Source of the DNA: Carposina sasakii
Taxonomy: Eukaryota > Arthropoda > Insecta > Lepidoptera > Carposinidae
Length of the DNA stretch: 64,000 nucleotides
Reading direction: 5' to 3'
Assembly: GCA_014607495.2 (NCBI GenBank)
Contig: CP053156.1
Span: forward strand, 13,764,001 to 13,828,000
The notes under the pieces are model-generated. The model saw only the letters and a list, made by a program, of their open reading frames with translations, ran no database searches and was not told the origin of the DNA. Position 1 is the first letter of the stretch. Each line of letters begins with the position of its first letter. A program made the translations under genes and the position numbers. Positions 32,833 to 44,618 of this stretch are shown here, piece by piece.

Positions 32833-33014
32833 GATTAGAATATCAGCTGCACAAAATACCATGCATGTCGTAAGAGTCGACTAGATCTCAGGGACATTCT
32901 CTCAGGAGATGAGCTAACCAACTTGCATTTATTCATTTACTCCTGGCACCGGACGATCACGATAGATCGATCGATGGATGGATAGATCCTATCGCCACGC
33001 TTAGCATAGCTGGG
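32833..33014 (-). repeat. Family B repeat with internal insertion
   Basis: 'atatcagctgcac', 'catgtcgtaagagtcgacta', 'gagctaaccaacttg', later 'gcttagcatagctggg'. A (GATC/GATG)n stretch interrupts it near 32955-32990. Confidence 0.65.
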
Positions 33015-33499
33015 AAAGATGTACCAAATCGACTTACTCTTTTAAGAAGACTTTAGCTAAGTTTCTATTGGACCTGCAAAAGGCGACATAGGCAGTCGTT
33101 TTATAATATTTTTATAAATTTGAGTATCTTTATGTACTTAGTAGTACTTACCTACGTGAGTAACTAATTTTGTGTCGCGTAGTAACTAATTTGTGGAGCG
33201 TTTTTAATTTGTATTGTTACGTTTTTATTTGTAAGCTTTGTAAGAAAGTAGCTTATTTTGTGTTGTGTTTCTATTTGTATTGTTGTAGTATATTGTCTTT
33301 AGTTTTATATTATTTACGACTTGTCCATTAGGCAAGTTAACTGGCGACATGGAAGACCAGCGTTATAGCATCTCATGCTATAACATTATGCTGAGTGGCG
33401 ACCAATTTTTCGTCGCACTTTTATATTGTCTACTTTTGATGACTTTTGGGTACATTTTGTACCTTTGTTACTCTTTTTTAAGTTTATAACATAAAAATA

Positions 33500-33585
33500 C
33501 GAAATTTATAGTGTCTAGTGTTTATGTTAGTTTTTTTATAGACAGATATTAATTATTTCTCGTATAATGTGCATTTATATATACT
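33500..33585 (+). repeat. MITE family D internal fragment
   Basis: 'cgaaatttatagtgtctagt' through 'agacagatattaattatt' and 'aatgtgcatttata', with part of the interior lost. Confidence 0.7.
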
Positions 33586-33591
33586 ATACCC

Positions 33592-33662
33592 TAATATATA
33601 TATATATATATATATATGTTGTGTATATATATATTTATAATATGTGTATGTATATATGTATA
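33592..33662. repeat. (TA)n/(TG)-rich microsatellite
   Basis: Long alternating TATATA run followed by TGTGTATA variants. Confidence 0.85.
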
Positions 33663-34189
33663 ATTTTTTGATGTATAGTACCTAAATGTAGTGATTACGG
33701 TATTATAATCACTTTATATATTTTAGATTGTAATTTTTTATGTGTGTGTGTGGCGAAAAATAAATGTTTTCTTTCTTTCTTTCTTTCTTTCAAAATTATG
33801 TTATATATTTAAAACCCAAATGCTTATTCGTTTAAATTTAAAATATGTAAAATTTATGGGTACCTATCTCAGTCCCTTGACCTAAATCGTAAGGAAGTTA
33901 TCGTCACATTACTCACAGCAGATTTATGAGATTTATCATAAGAAATATTATTTTAGATAAACTCCCTTTACGGCCGCGTTGACACTTTAACTGTAATTAT
34001 TTCAACGGCGCTATCTGTTGAAATTATGTCCACTTGAAAAGGGATAAGATCGTTATTCGGTCGTTTACCGAGCTTCATTCGATCGGGAGATAACTGCTGA
34101 CGGGCTTCTATCTGCTTAACTTGTTCGATGTACTCGTATATGTAAGACATTTGAATATAAGAATTTATTTTTCAATCTAAGCTAATTCC

Positions 34190-34375
34190 TAGGCGACCGA
34201 TTTCGTCCGCGTGAACTTTAGAATTTACATTATTTTAATCTCCCGTGAGAATTTGAGAAATAAATCTAGCATAAGTTAATCCTTATTATACCCATCAGTT
34301 ATCTGCTTATGAAAATCCCGTCAAAATCGGTCCAGTCGTTTTAGAGATTTATTTATCTCTATAATACACACACAG
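34190..34375 (-). repeat. Helitron-like element, decayed
   Basis: 'gatttcgtccgcgtgaac' and 'gtcaaaatcggtccagtcgt' correspond to both ends of the 34717 element. The interior has diverged and ends are eroded. Confidence 0.5.
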
Positions 34376-34474
34376 TGTACACACAGAATGTTAAAAGGGT
34401 GCCTGTGAAAACAACAGAGGGATTTAATAAGCACAGGTAACAGTGACACTAGTTAATTTGCGTTTTGTAGATGT

Positions 34475-34691
34475 CCGGCGTGGGGGTCTACTAGAATACA
34501 TTCGCTGTATCTTCTTCCTAGCATGTCGTAAGGGTCGACTAAGGAACTCGGGTATTATCTCAGGCGATGAGCTAGCAACTTGTTACTGATCATTTACATC
34601 TATCCCCGCTATGGTAAACGTGGCTATGGGAACTCCTTTATTATCATACAGTTCTGGCTACCCCATTTCGGGAACACATTGGAGCCGTGTT
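34475..34691 (-). repeat. Family B repeat, best-preserved copy (217 bp)
   Basis: All blocks in order without gaps: 'gtcgtaagggtcgactaagg', 'caggcgatgagctagcaact', 'atccccgctatggtaaacgt', 'cagttctggctaccccattt'. Useful as the reference for the family. Confidence 0.85.
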
Positions 34692-34716
34692 TATATAAGT
34701 ATGCATATAGTTAAGA

Positions 34717-34895
34717 CTAGTGGACGCCCGCGACCCGTCTGCGTGGACTGCTGGCTGGACTGGAAAAAGCAAAATGTTGAAATTATCCGGGCTAAAAACA
34801 TTTTCCCGAGATAAAAAGTAGCCTGTATCTTAAGTGGGACCTGTCACAATATATTCCTGAAAACTGCATCGAAATCGGCCCCCTGATAACGTAAT
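34717..34895 (-). mobile_element. Helitron-like non-autonomous element
   Basis: On the minus strand it ends ...CGTCCACTAG followed by host T (CTAG|T), preceded by a GC-rich hairpin-capable block. Body 'gaaattatccgggctaaaaa' and 'taagtgggacctgtcac' match 32213-32550 reversed. The 5' TC end is not clear. Confidence 0.6.
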
Positions 34896-34999
34896 AAAAG
34901 CAATATCGCAAAGCATATCGAATTGATCATTTCAAAGCGCATTTCATAGCGAAAATTGTATAATATTCGCGATGATAAAAATCTTGAAATGTCAAAGTT

Positions 35000-35811
35000 C
35001 CTAGTTCATGAATCACCGGTAGAGGCGCTGCGCGCATGTTAACGTAATACAAATTTGCAGAAGAAGTTCACGGATAGTGTGTTATATTGTATAATGTATA
35101 TTAGCTTAATGGTGGTTTATAATAAATTGTTAAACAAAAACCTTAGATTACGATTTTTAGTGACAATTCGAGCGTGCCCAGGCAGCGTCCGGCGATGTGC
35201 TGCGAATCGCTTTGCTTTTATGTTTTTAAATATTATTTTGAAAATATCACATAAATAATAGCAAAAAAAATCATACCATCATACCTTATGGTATAATAAT
35301 GGTGTACGTATATATTATTTATATAATTCAACATTCGTTATCTGACGATTTGGCCAAACGTGTGCACATTTAACATCTGGTCAAATTGAATTGGATCATG
35401 AAATGACCACTTTGAAATGCTCGACCATTTCATTGATATTACAATATGGCCACGTATACATAGATAGAATATAGAATAGATAGATAGATTAGCACAAATT
35501 GATTGATCAAGTATCATCATTCGTTCTTTTGATTCAGAATATCAAGTTAATAAAGAAGGGTGTCGGTGTGTTTGTTGTTGGTGACAATGATAATGCAATA
35601 TCCACGGCAATTGCCTTCAATTGAGTGCTGCTTGATGATCTGACGATCAGCCGACATCAACATGATTATGTTTGTCGACACGCATCCGTTGTATCGTAAT
35701 TTTAAATGATTTGCGGATATTCCTGGTGAGCATGAAATAATTGAGCCGTAAGATAATCGTGTTGGACATTTTTCTTTACTTATCACCTTCTGTCTTAAGT
35801 AATCTAGTACA
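35000..35811. other. Unassigned AT-rich DNA
   Basis: A small palindrome at 35273-35300 ('accatcataccttatggtat') and scattered ATAGA repeats; no gene. Confidence 0.4.
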
Positions 35812-36062
35812 TACATACATATAATCACGCCTTTATCCTTTACGGGGTAGACAGAGCACCAAGGGCCGATAGAACCACATGTAGCCACTTCTGACTTCGT
35901 TGAGCAGTACAAGTTCGGTAAGTAGTGACAGGTGGTCAGCCCATCGCCTACAAAACACCAAGACCCTATTGTCCCTCTACTGACTTGTACAGTATGCCCA
36001 GGAAGAGAAGCGGCTGTCGTATTATACGTTTTTTTTTTCACTCTCAGAGCAGCATAGAAGAT
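35812..36062 (+). repeat. Family F repeat, full length
   Basis: All blocks from 'ataatcacgcctttatcctt' to 'ctcagagcagcatagaaga', with a (CATA)n lead-in and an internal T-run before the end. Confidence 0.78.
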
Positions 36063-36424
36063 AGTAATCTAGTGATAGAATAAATCCTAGAAAAAATTAT
36101 TAAAGTGTGATGAAACTCTACTACTAACAGTAATGTACATATCGATTACTTTATTGTTGACACTTGGCATCAAAGCTTATAAAATTACGAGAAACTCATC
36201 TATTAAAAAAATATTACTTTTTAAACAACTAGGAAATTATAACAATCTCCTTATCTCCTTAATATTTTAACAGCTATGTCCGAGACACCTTTCGCGTGGC
36301 CTACACAATGTAGCCTACATCACTTTTCGTACTTTAATTATAGATATGTATGCAAAATTGCAAGAAGTATGGTTGAGAAAAGAAAGCGTGGAGATGTAAC
36401 AAATAAACACACTTCGTTATTTTA

Positions 36425-36765
36425 ATTTTCTTATTAATATTTTATAACATATAATATCTAGGTTAAGATAGATTTATAAGATACTTCTCCATAATGTAAT
36501 CCGCTAGGATATGATTGATTGTTTCATCATTAAGCATTGTGCTGAGGGATTCAGCTTTGTTTACCGAGAATTGGCTAGTGTATAGCTATCGGCAAAAAAA
36601 TAACGTTGCAAAAACGTAATTTAAAAGAGATGGTAAAATTCGTCACCCGAGTTAAGTGACCCGATAGCTCAGTTGGTGACAACGATGCACGGAATGCGAG
36701 AGGTCGTGAGTTCAAATCTCACTCGGATGAATTTCATTTTCTTATTAATATATTATAATACTTCA
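36425..36765 (+). mobile_element. tRNA-derived SINE-1, extended copy
   Basis: Head extension 36425-36600 matches the other extended copy. The tRNA-like core at 36655-36730 has a decayed A box ('tagctcagttggtgac') and B box ('gttcaaatctc'). 'tttcttattaatat' occurs at both ends (36427 and 36739). Confidence 0.8.
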
Positions 36766-36805
36766 GTACTTTAAAGGTAACAATCAAATACACTTTTTTA
36801 TCAAA

Positions 36806-36833
36806 AAAAAAAAAACAAAAAAAAAACATCCTG
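36806..36833 (-). repeat. Family D-like terminal fragment
   Basis: An A-rich run ending 'aaaacatcctg' before TA looks like the reversed end of a family D element, 50 bp before copy 3. Confidence 0.4.
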
Positions 36834-36884
36834 TATACACTTACTTTCGCATTTACGAGCATGACATTAGTTGGTACCTATATA

Positions 36885-37268
36885 CAGGATGTTTTTTCGT
36901 TGCCACCCTTAACGAATGGTACCTACTCTATACATCATATAAAATAAGTTTATGACAAAAAAATGCTTGGAAACGGTGTAATTTTTTTTGTTTTTTTATT
37001 TTTAATTACTTGTTTGAGCAAAAGTGCAGTGTTTATGCTACTTTTTTCATAGTCATTATACATAGTTTTTTCTCGTGCAAAAATCTTGCTACGCGCGTCT
37101 ATGTGCATTTATACAGAAAAATGCAGTCTATTTACTCAACTTTGGACCCTAATCTCTTAAAATCTTAGGAACCAGACATTCCCAGGTATGCTTCAATGGA
37201 GAAAAATGATCGTGATGATGAGGAGATTCCGTAGTTTTCGGAAACGTTGACGATCAAAAAACATTCTG
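36885..37268 (+). mobile_element. MITE family D, complete copy 3
   Basis: CAGGATGTTTTTTCG start and 'aaaacattctg' end, TA on both sides. Family blocks all present, with 'ctacgcgcgtctatgtgcat' intact. Confidence 0.85.
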
Positions 37269-37617
37269 TATAACCTTACTAGACCAGTATCTTTACACAG
37301 ATCGAAACTGTAAAACCGATAGTTTGCACGTAGCACTTACCTTCTGCGTTTTAAATTCATATGATCATCTTAAGAGGGTTATCGGATAAAATGAAGCTAC
37401 AAATCAGGGTCGTGACGCAGAGGCGGTTGGCGTGTAATCATTGTCTTGTAACGTGTTATTTGAGGTCTTGTAGCCAATGATCTAGATCAGAAAAGATAGG
37501 ACAGATAAGCCGATGATGGATACTGTCTTTGGTGAGGGCGAGATGAAGTAAAATCTACAAAAGAACATCCTAGCTTTTAAATGAATCCGGCTTGGTAATA
37601 AGTCCGTTCAAGCTATC

Positions 37618-37850
37618 TTCATTCCACCTATATCCAATGTTGTATAACCGTTGGTCCTGCGCCTGATCTCTCTCCGGTCGTGTCGGCTTTCCGTCCCATC
37701 GGACTATGAGAGTGAGGGAATAGAGAGTGCATCTGTGTTTGCACACACACTTGTGCACTATAATATCTCCTGTGTACCTGGCTAATCTCCGTAGAGATTG
37801 GTCGCCTTGGCCGAAATACGGTCGGAGATCATCATCATCATATCCCATGT
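37618..37850 (+). mobile_element. LINE 3' end fragment with (ATC)n tail
   Basis: 'cctgatctctctccggtcgt', 'ccgtcccatcggactatgag', 'cacacacttgtgcactataa', 'ttggtcgccttggccgaaat', then (ATC)n. The second half recurs at 60448-60535. It resembles a widespread moth LINE end as I recall it, clade not assigned. Confidence 0.6.
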
Positions 37851-38352
37851 TAAAAATTCAAAAAGCAATAACGAAGTGGACGAGTAAACCCTTAAAAGTG
37901 AAGGTTAATTGCTCGCTTATAGAAGAATGTATCCCCTAAATTCTTTCTCTTTCAAAAATTCTTTAAAATAAATGAAGCCATTTTCAGCTGCTTTTGATGA
38001 TGGAAATCAGGCATTACAACACTGGTACGTATAATTGTTAGATCAAGACATAATTAAACTCATTCTTTGAAGGATCTATTAAACATTCAGTTATTCTGTA
38101 GTACCTATCTAGGTTTATATAGCGTCTGACCTTTTGTTCTAAAGTGCGTGCTCTGGCACAAACCTTTTCACATCAACCTCGCATGTAAATGTACCATAAT
38201 TTAAAATATTAGCATTCAAAGCCTTCGACAGGTAAAATTGGCTTTATCCTAAAATTACCACCAGCAACCATCTTATTAGATGAAGAACCATAGAGCATAG
38301 TAGAACGAGGTCAGAAGGCTACCTTCATTGTAACCATGTAAAGGTATAGATT
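37851..38352. other. Unassigned
   Basis: Nothing recognised. Confidence 0.4.
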
Positions 38353-38574
38353 GGCCGCGTGGTGCCGGCAGAGTAGAATTCGTACCACCGCATGTCTGCC
38401 CGTGGGTATCGTATAAGGCGATTAAGGGTTTCCGGGAGGTGGGCAGCAGCGCCTCCCGTATTGACAACTTAGTCCAAAATACAAACTGCGGTCACCAACC
38501 CGCCTGCCCAGCGTGGTGACTATGGGCAAATACCCCCCATGGCAGTCTTGTGGCGTGCCCCGGGGGAGGCCTGC
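38353..38574 (+). mobile_element. SINE-like family A copy, tail truncated
   Basis: Well-preserved head 'ggccgcgtggtgccggcaga' and middle, with 'cgtggtgactatgggcaa'. It stops within 'cgggggaggcctgc', so the RTE-like tail end is lost. Confidence 0.82.
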
Positions 38575-39010
38575 AAAGCAAATGCAATGCAAATCTGTAA
38601 ATTCTGCGCCCATTTCTAGTTGGTTAGGTAGGCCGTGAGTAGGACTAACATCACGTTACAAAAGCGACTTACCACCACGCTGATAAAGATAGTAATATTT
38701 GATCAAATCCTTAAAACTTAGCTAGAAAATGAAAAATACAGTCTCATTTCAGTCTACTTCTGTACATTGCCCTCCCTCAACAACCTCCTGACCTGATAGA
38801 GTAGAGCTGTAGCTATCTATTTAAAATCTGCAGTAGGTACAAGTAGAGTAGCAATATGTGTTAAATCTGTAATTGTATATTAGGCATTTATTTATTTAGA
38901 CACACTTACAGAACATACATTAAGAGCAACAATAATTACACTTACAACTAAAAATCTGATGTATGTGCCAATTATAGGTGTGCTACATCATTCACAGATA
39001 ATATTATAGT
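38575..39010. other. Unassigned
   Basis: Nothing recognised. Confidence 0.4.
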
Positions 39011-39147
39011 GGAGTGTGTTTCATCAAACAGCTCCCCTGGGCGAGGGTGCCAGCTACTATATGTATGACAACACCATCTGTGTCACTGCATACAATAAAT
39101 GTTAGTTGCCAAATCAGGCATAGGAGCTATTCCATGAAACGCACCCC
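39011..39147. mobile_element. Inverted-repeat MITE, ~137 bp
   Basis: Ends GGAGTGTGTTTCATCAAACA and GGGGTGCGTTTCATGGAATA (right end inverted), both followed by GCTCC. No coding capacity. Confidence 0.78.
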
Positions 39148-40240
39148 AGATTGAGGTAACATTGTTACAAAAGTAAAAAATAGCCTTGAACATGCATATT
39201 TATGTTATTTACAACATTAGTATGGAATAAACCTTCTGTAACCCTCTATTCTTTGCCGAAATTATGATTGATGGATACCTGCACGTCGGCGGTGGGCGGT
39301 ATCGCTCGTCCGGTATCTGTTTATGGTATCGGTATTTCGCAATTGGTATCTACAACCTATTGTTTCAGCAGTTGATTTATTGCTGCGATTGGAGTTATTA
39401 ACGTTACGGCAATGGAGGTTGGATTGCCGTTCTAAGGATTTATAGGTTGAAAGGGTGGAAGATTTTCCTGTTTTTACAAGGTGAAAGGAATTGACTTTCT
39501 AATAGAGAATTAGTGGTTTATAGATCCAGATTATGTTATGATCAGGTTTAAATTACTGTCATCGTGACGATTAATAAACTGTCCTTTTATAATACTGTAA
39601 GTAGAGTAGGTACTTATACCTATATGTAGTAAAAATTATACAACTTTTGATAAAAAAAAACCCTATTAAAATATCTGTCTAATTCAACAGTGAACATCTA
39701 AATACCATACTTACTTTTTTTTGATTAGTTCCGACTATATTCCTGTGTCTTCTATATTTTAAGCAAAGGCCTTCGCATTTCTCCATCGTACACGGACTTG
39801 GGTTTCGCGATTTTTTAAATTAGAGCCCTAACTTTACTTTCATTTAACTACAGTGTATGATACATTTTTGCATTGAAATACGTTTACTGAAATTAAACTT
39901 CAATTACACTCAAGAACAGACACTAGAATTAAGCTTGCTGGCTAAAACCAAGATAAATGAGTGAGACACATCAACTAGATCTAAAAAATTGTGCATCATG
40001 CAACCCATCAGCATGCAAATGACACGATTGTCAATGCAATCACAATAGGATCCCTGGAGCATCAGCGAGGCTTCGTGTAGATCTCTATCGGTCGTCTGTG
40101 TGGTCTAACTACAGGATGTGCGATATGTTTATTTATTAGTTCTTCGGTGGGATGTGATTTGAATAAGGATGTTTAAGATGTGGAGCTTTTTTGTTGCTTT
40201 GCATGTTTGATGTTATTTATAATTAAATTATATAAAATAA
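39148..40240. other. Unassigned; GC-richer part at 39265-39420
   Basis: 39280-39355 has repeated 'ggtatcg/ggtatct' motifs at short spacing. No gene or mobile element recognised. Confidence 0.35.
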
Positions 40241-40419
40241 CTAGCGACACTCCTCGGCTTCGTACGGGTGCAGTGCTGATACTATACAAAATCTTCCTCG
40301 TGAATCACTCTATCTATTTAAAAAAAACCGCATCAAAATCCGTTCCCTAGATTGAAAGATCTAAGCATACTTAGGGACAGACAGACAGCAGCAAGCCACT
40401 TTGTATTATAATATGTAGT
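40241..40419 (-). mobile_element. Helitron-like element with canonical ends (179 bp)
   Basis: On the minus strand it begins TCACTACATATTATAATACA after a host A and ends GTCGCTAG before a host T, the A|TC...CTAG|T arrangement typical of Helitrons. A GC-rich block with short complementary stretches precedes the end. No coding. Confidence 0.65.
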
Positions 40420-40575
40420 GATAATGTTATATGCACTCTATTCGAATTCAATTGAAGATCTATTTGGTTAAATATCGCGAAAATCCGGAAAAGCGGCAGT
40501 GGGCTTATCCACTGGTAACTTCTGAAATGTGAGTGAGTTGGGCAAATTCATTTGTAGTTAAGCTTACTTTGTATT

Positions 40576-40660
40576 AGACGTCTGTCAAGCTACAGTATTT
40601 TTGACGCATTTTGACTAATAGCAAGTTAATGTCATTTATGTATCTAACTACTGATTAAAC
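40576..40660. repeat. Family M relic
   Basis: 'gacgtctgtcaagctac' and 'tttttgacgcattttgacta' resemble the inverted repeat at 24916-24963, now decayed. Confidence 0.4.
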
Positions 40661-41222
40661 AATTTGGCCTAATGCCTATCGCGGTTAATCTGTTATGTCT
40701 GTAACGGTTGTCTAAGTTCGGTCATAAATTTCAAAAGGTTAAAATGGCCTAACTTTTGAACAAAGACAGTATTGTCGTGTCGATTTTATATATTCCTTAA
40801 TTTTGCCTGACATCTTTGGATTATGTGCGTTACTATAATAGTTTACATTCTTAGTGTCAATATTTTAGACACAGAATAGAAGCTACAAATATTCTTTCCA
40901 TAATTCCATCATTAATCTTCTAGATTGATACGATACCAAATACGCAGCAATCCTCTAAACAGCCCATCTATATTCACGCTGCGGACGCATTACTTAACCT
41001 GACTGATCGGCAATATATATTTTTAATGTCCCCGGTGACTGACAATTGCTATGCTACAAGTGTGTCGTGGCTGTGAATGCAAATCGGACCACCCGCTGGA
41101 TGTACCGTATGAATGATAATAGAGTGATTAGGTTTACGTCAGAGAATTGTGGTCTAATGTTAGTGGTCGCTCTTGGACTGTCTATAATACTAATTGACTA
41201 CATAATAGGACGGGCAATCATA
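40661..41222. other. Unassigned
   Basis: A short frame from 41046 runs into the family D element and is not a gene candidate. Confidence 0.4.
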
Positions 41223-41670
41223 CAGAGTATTTTTTCCTGGCCACCCTTAACGAAGGGTACGTACTCTATACATCAAATAAAGTAAGTTTATGCAAAAAAA
41301 TGCTGGGAAATGACGTAAATTTTTTTGAAAAAAAAAAAATTACTTGATAGGCTGAAATTTATAGTATCCAGTGTATATGCTAGCTTTTTCATAGACAGAT
41401 ATTAATTATTTCTCGTGAAAAAATCTTGCTATAGAATAGAATACGTTTTTAATTGCTGATTACACAGACACAGATACAATACATTATATATATTATATTA
41501 TATATAGGTATATGTTCATTTATGCAGAAAAACGCAGACTATTTACAAATTTGGACCCTAAAAACTTTGGAACCAGACACTTTCCAGGTATGCTTCCATG
41601 GAGAAAAATGATCGTGATGATGAGGAGATTTCGTAGTTTTCGGGAATGTTGACGACCAAAAATCACCCTG
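41223..41670 (+). mobile_element. MITE family D copy with internal insertion
   Basis: CAGAGTATTTTTTCC start and CACCCTG end with TA flanks. About 75 bp ('tagaatagaatacgttttta' ... '(TAT)n') interrupts it near 41434-41510, where other copies read 'ctgctacgcgcgtctatgtg'. Confidence 0.8.
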
Positions 41671-41720
41671 TATATCCTAAAACACAAATTGTCTTGTGTA
41701 TATTTGTATAGAATGAATAC

Positions 41721-41886
41721 TTCAGCTGCGTTTCCTTCCGTACATGTCGGGCATTTTCCCGGGCTTTAAGCTAGCAAACTTGTCATTGATCAATAACATC
41801 AGTCTCTCCCAGCTAAAAGTGGCGGTGGAAACTCCTTTATGATCCTGCAGTTGTGGCCAACCCATTTTGTATCACAGCCATGTGTA
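41721..41886 (-). repeat. Family B repeat
   Basis: 'ttcagctgcgtttccttccg', 'aagctagcaaacttgtcatt', 'ctcctttatgatcctgcag'. The 'gtcgactaaggaactc' part is deleted. Confidence 0.7.
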
Positions 41887-41928
41887 TATATTCCTATTAT
41901 ATGTGTATGTAAATGGGCCATTTATAAT

Positions 41929-42145
41929 ACAGATTGCGACGCCATAGGTCCTGGGTTCGAATCCTGGAAGGTGCAAACATTGATATGATGAATATTAATG
42001 TTTGTTTCCGAGTCATGGATGTTTCTATACTTATCTATGTATTTATATACCGTTGCTTAGTACCCACGACACAAGACCTTAGGGATCTTAATGTGGGACT
42101 AGGTTAATATGTTGTGAAGTGTGTGAATATTTATTTATTTATTTA
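41929..42145 (+). mobile_element. SINE-2, 5'-truncated
   Basis: Begins within the tRNA-like head at 'gacgccataggtcctggg', keeps the B box GGTTCGAATCC and the whole body to (TTTA)n. The A box is missing. Confidence 0.8.
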
Positions 42146-42299
42146 GATTAAAAAGAATATCGGATAATAATAAAAGATTAAGTATTAATGAAAAACTGAG
42201 AAATGCAAAAAATCTTTCAAGATCGGTTATTGAAATCGGCTGTAACTCTACGAACTCATCCATTCTACGCTACATTATCCAGTTGAAATCATTCCAGAT

Positions 42300-42545
42300 T
42301 TACTCAATAAGGCGAAATAAGCTTGTCAACCTAGCACGTAGCCCGTCGTCCGGTCCAATCTGACCATTTCACAATACCCACCTTGTAATCTGGTCGTTCC
42401 ACCGCGGTCTGAGGGACCAATAATCGTGTAGGCAAGTCGTTTGGCTGACGCGGCGTGAATTTTTACTGCGGTCTGTGAGACCCCATTGGGGTTATTGTGA
42501 ACCTGACTGGACGTTGATTGTGTAGGCTAACTGGGAATGCGTTTT
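42300..42545. other. Low-copy GC-richer island with an internal repeat
   Basis: 'gcggtctgagggacc' (from ~42400) recurs as 'gcggtctgtgagacc' (~42469), each followed by 'aat/tt..gtgtaggc' material. No coding frame recognised. Possible regulatory DNA. Confidence 0.3.
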
Positions 42546-44051
42546 ATCGTGTGAGCTTTAGTTATGTAATTACTACAGCTGAATTAAATGTATTACATTT
42601 CTTTTTACTTGTACGTAGGTACTGACTTTGATTCACTATCGGTCAATTTCAATACTAGAGAACAAAAATAATCTAGAATTTTTAATTCCGTTGAAATTTT
42701 GTATGAAAATAATTGAAGATATAATCTCTTTAGATCGATTATTGAAATTAGCTGTAAATAGACGACTCTGATAAGTTCTAGTAGGTAATTTTTGTATCTT
42801 CAGATCTTAATTCTAAATTCTTTATTGTACACAGAAAAAAACGCAAGAAATCTTGTCTTTTATGGGAATTTCTTTTACTTACTCAGTAAATGAAACAAGC
42901 GTAAAAACCCTATAATCACGTCACTGTTTTTAACAATATTTCACATGGAATATCTGTCAAAGTTCGACCACTGTCGAGGTTAGAAAGCATTCGGTCAAAT
43001 TCGGTATGTAATTATTATAGAGTTCAGTCATAGTCTAATTATTGAAGCTAAAGGCGATGCGATATGTGTATATCTTTGTTTGCTTGCCAGTTATTGCATA
43101 TTTGTATGTTGCTGTTGAAACTTACAGTTTTTACAGAACATTGCTTCACGTTCCAATTCCATTGGTTCATGACTCAAGATCCTTACTCGGCAGCACAAGA
43201 TATATTTACAACGCATTTTGTTTTTTTTTTAAACACGAGAATTTATGTTATATTGTCGTACTGTATTGTGTGTAAACAACTATAAATTATTGTTTTAAAG
43301 GCAATAAAAGTAAATTAACGTAAATTAGGATTGAAATATTTATGTTGTCGGTAAAACAGTTTAGTGCTTTCTAGTCCGCCTCTGCCGAATTTTATTGTTT
43401 GAATGCTTAATGTTGTGTAGTCACACGGGCGGGTTTTATTGTTATATATTTTTAATGATTGACGTTCTACGCCTACACTTTTTGGCTTTTTAATAGTAGG
43501 GCATGAACGTATAAAGAATAACGGACAGAGTGTTTCGACTACACAGAGTGAAGCATTCATAGTAAGCTCGGCAACGATATTCCATGGAGTAGGGATATAA
43601 ACCATAGTAAGCTCGGCGCCTACTGGAAAATACGCACACATGCCCAACGCGCCGCCATTTCGGTGCTTCAATCTGTGCAGTGACAGCATTAAGTCCGTTG
43701 TTCTTTAATATGTTCATGTAGTGGGAATATTCTTCAGTAATCATGCAATAGGTATTTGTGCACTAAATCATATCTATCTGGCCATTGGCGGATTCATTAG
43801 TGCTGAACTCCGCATTAGGTTAACCTGTTAACTTTTTGCAATTTTTTTATTAGCACGCTGCTTAATAGTCTCCGTTTCTAAATCAAGAAAAAAAAAAAAC
43901 TAAAAAACTTTATGGTATTATTGCCACTTACGCGGTATCGAAAATTTTACTGTTAAATCAAAGTTTTACAACGTTTTAAGTAGAAAAGTAAATTATTATA
44001 AGACCAACAGCAATATAAAATTATAGAGCTTACATACATTCTTACATTATA
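42546..44051. other. Unassigned; short direct repeat at 43558 and 43603
   Basis: 'catagtaagctcggc' occurs twice 45 bp apart at 43558-43617, next to a GC-richer 'gcgccgccatttcggtgc'. Frames on the minus strand here (to 124 codons) lack known domains. Confidence 0.35.
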
Positions 44052-44282
44052 CAGGATATGTTAAGCGAAAAGCTATGTAAATAGCCCACTATAGAGAACC
44101 TATCTACAAAATTTAAGACTCGAAATCACATTTTTATTTTTCAAGATTGTATATTTAAAAATTCTCCATACTATCCGGAAAAATAAACATGTGATTTCGG
44201 GTCTCAAATTTTGTGGATAGGTTCTCTACAGTGGGCTGTTCATATAGCTTTTCGCTTAACATACCCTTTTTGTTACACTCTG
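44052..44282. mobile_element. Palindromic MITE family C, complete copy 2
   Basis: CAGGATATGTTAAGC start, 'gttacactctg' end, TA both sides; the arms fold on each other. A few bases of the left terminus are deleted. Confidence 0.85.
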
Positions 44283-44321
44283 TATAGCAGTATCCCTTGT
44301 AGCAGTAGCCTTGTTGCTGCT

Positions 44322-44362
44322 AGCCTTGGGGGAAGCCTACGTCCAGCAGTGGACTGAAATAG
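44322..44362 (+). repeat. Family A / RTE tail fragment
   Basis: 'ttgggggaagcctacgtcca' and 'gcagtggactgaaatagg' only. Confidence 0.6.
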
Positions 44363-44551
44363 GTATAAATTTACGTCAAAATACATAATGAACAGGAAAT
44401 GTCTCCTAAATAAAATAACCCCGTGTGCACCAACACCGACCTGAATCAAGACTGGTAGTCAATAAAACAGCAGTTAAACTTACTCGCGGAACGTTTTACA
44501 CAACACTCACTAGTTTATAGGGTTCCGTATATATTCGTCGATCATAATATA

Positions 44552-44608
44552 CTGGGTATAACGAAAGGGGTATGGAAGATAGCCCACTATAGAAAACGTA
44601 TCCACAAA
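44552..44608 (+). repeat. Family C end fragment
   Basis: 'ctgggtataacgaaaggggt' then 'tagcccactatagaaaacg', with the intervening arm deleted. Confidence 0.6.
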
Positions 44609-44618
44609 GAGATTCGTT

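Larger units (their letters stand above)
33090..33800 (+). mobile_element. Probable LINE 3' untranslated end with (CTTT)n tail
   Basis: Ends 'gtgtggcgaaaaataaatgt' plus (TTTC)n, a typical LINE/poly(A)-signal end. It contains a perfect 10-bp-arm hairpin at 33362-33384 (GTTATAGCAT / ATGCTATAAC) inside 'ctggcgacatggaagaccag ... gagtggcgacc'. A family D fragment and an AT microsatellite interrupt it. No coding region remains. Confidence 0.5.

Noticed and set aside
33362..33384. Perfect hairpin considered as a microRNA precursor or terminator
   Set aside because: Arms are only 10 bp with a 3-nt loop, inside a LINE 3' region; too short for a pre-miRNA.
35547..36041. 164-codon minus-strand frame
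   Set aside because: It lies mostly over a family F repeat, and the same peptide is encoded antisense in other copies (46178-46432), so it is repeat sequence.
43315..43744. 124- and 84-codon minus-strand frames
   Set aside because: Overlapping frames without recognisable domains in AT-rich DNA; likely chance.
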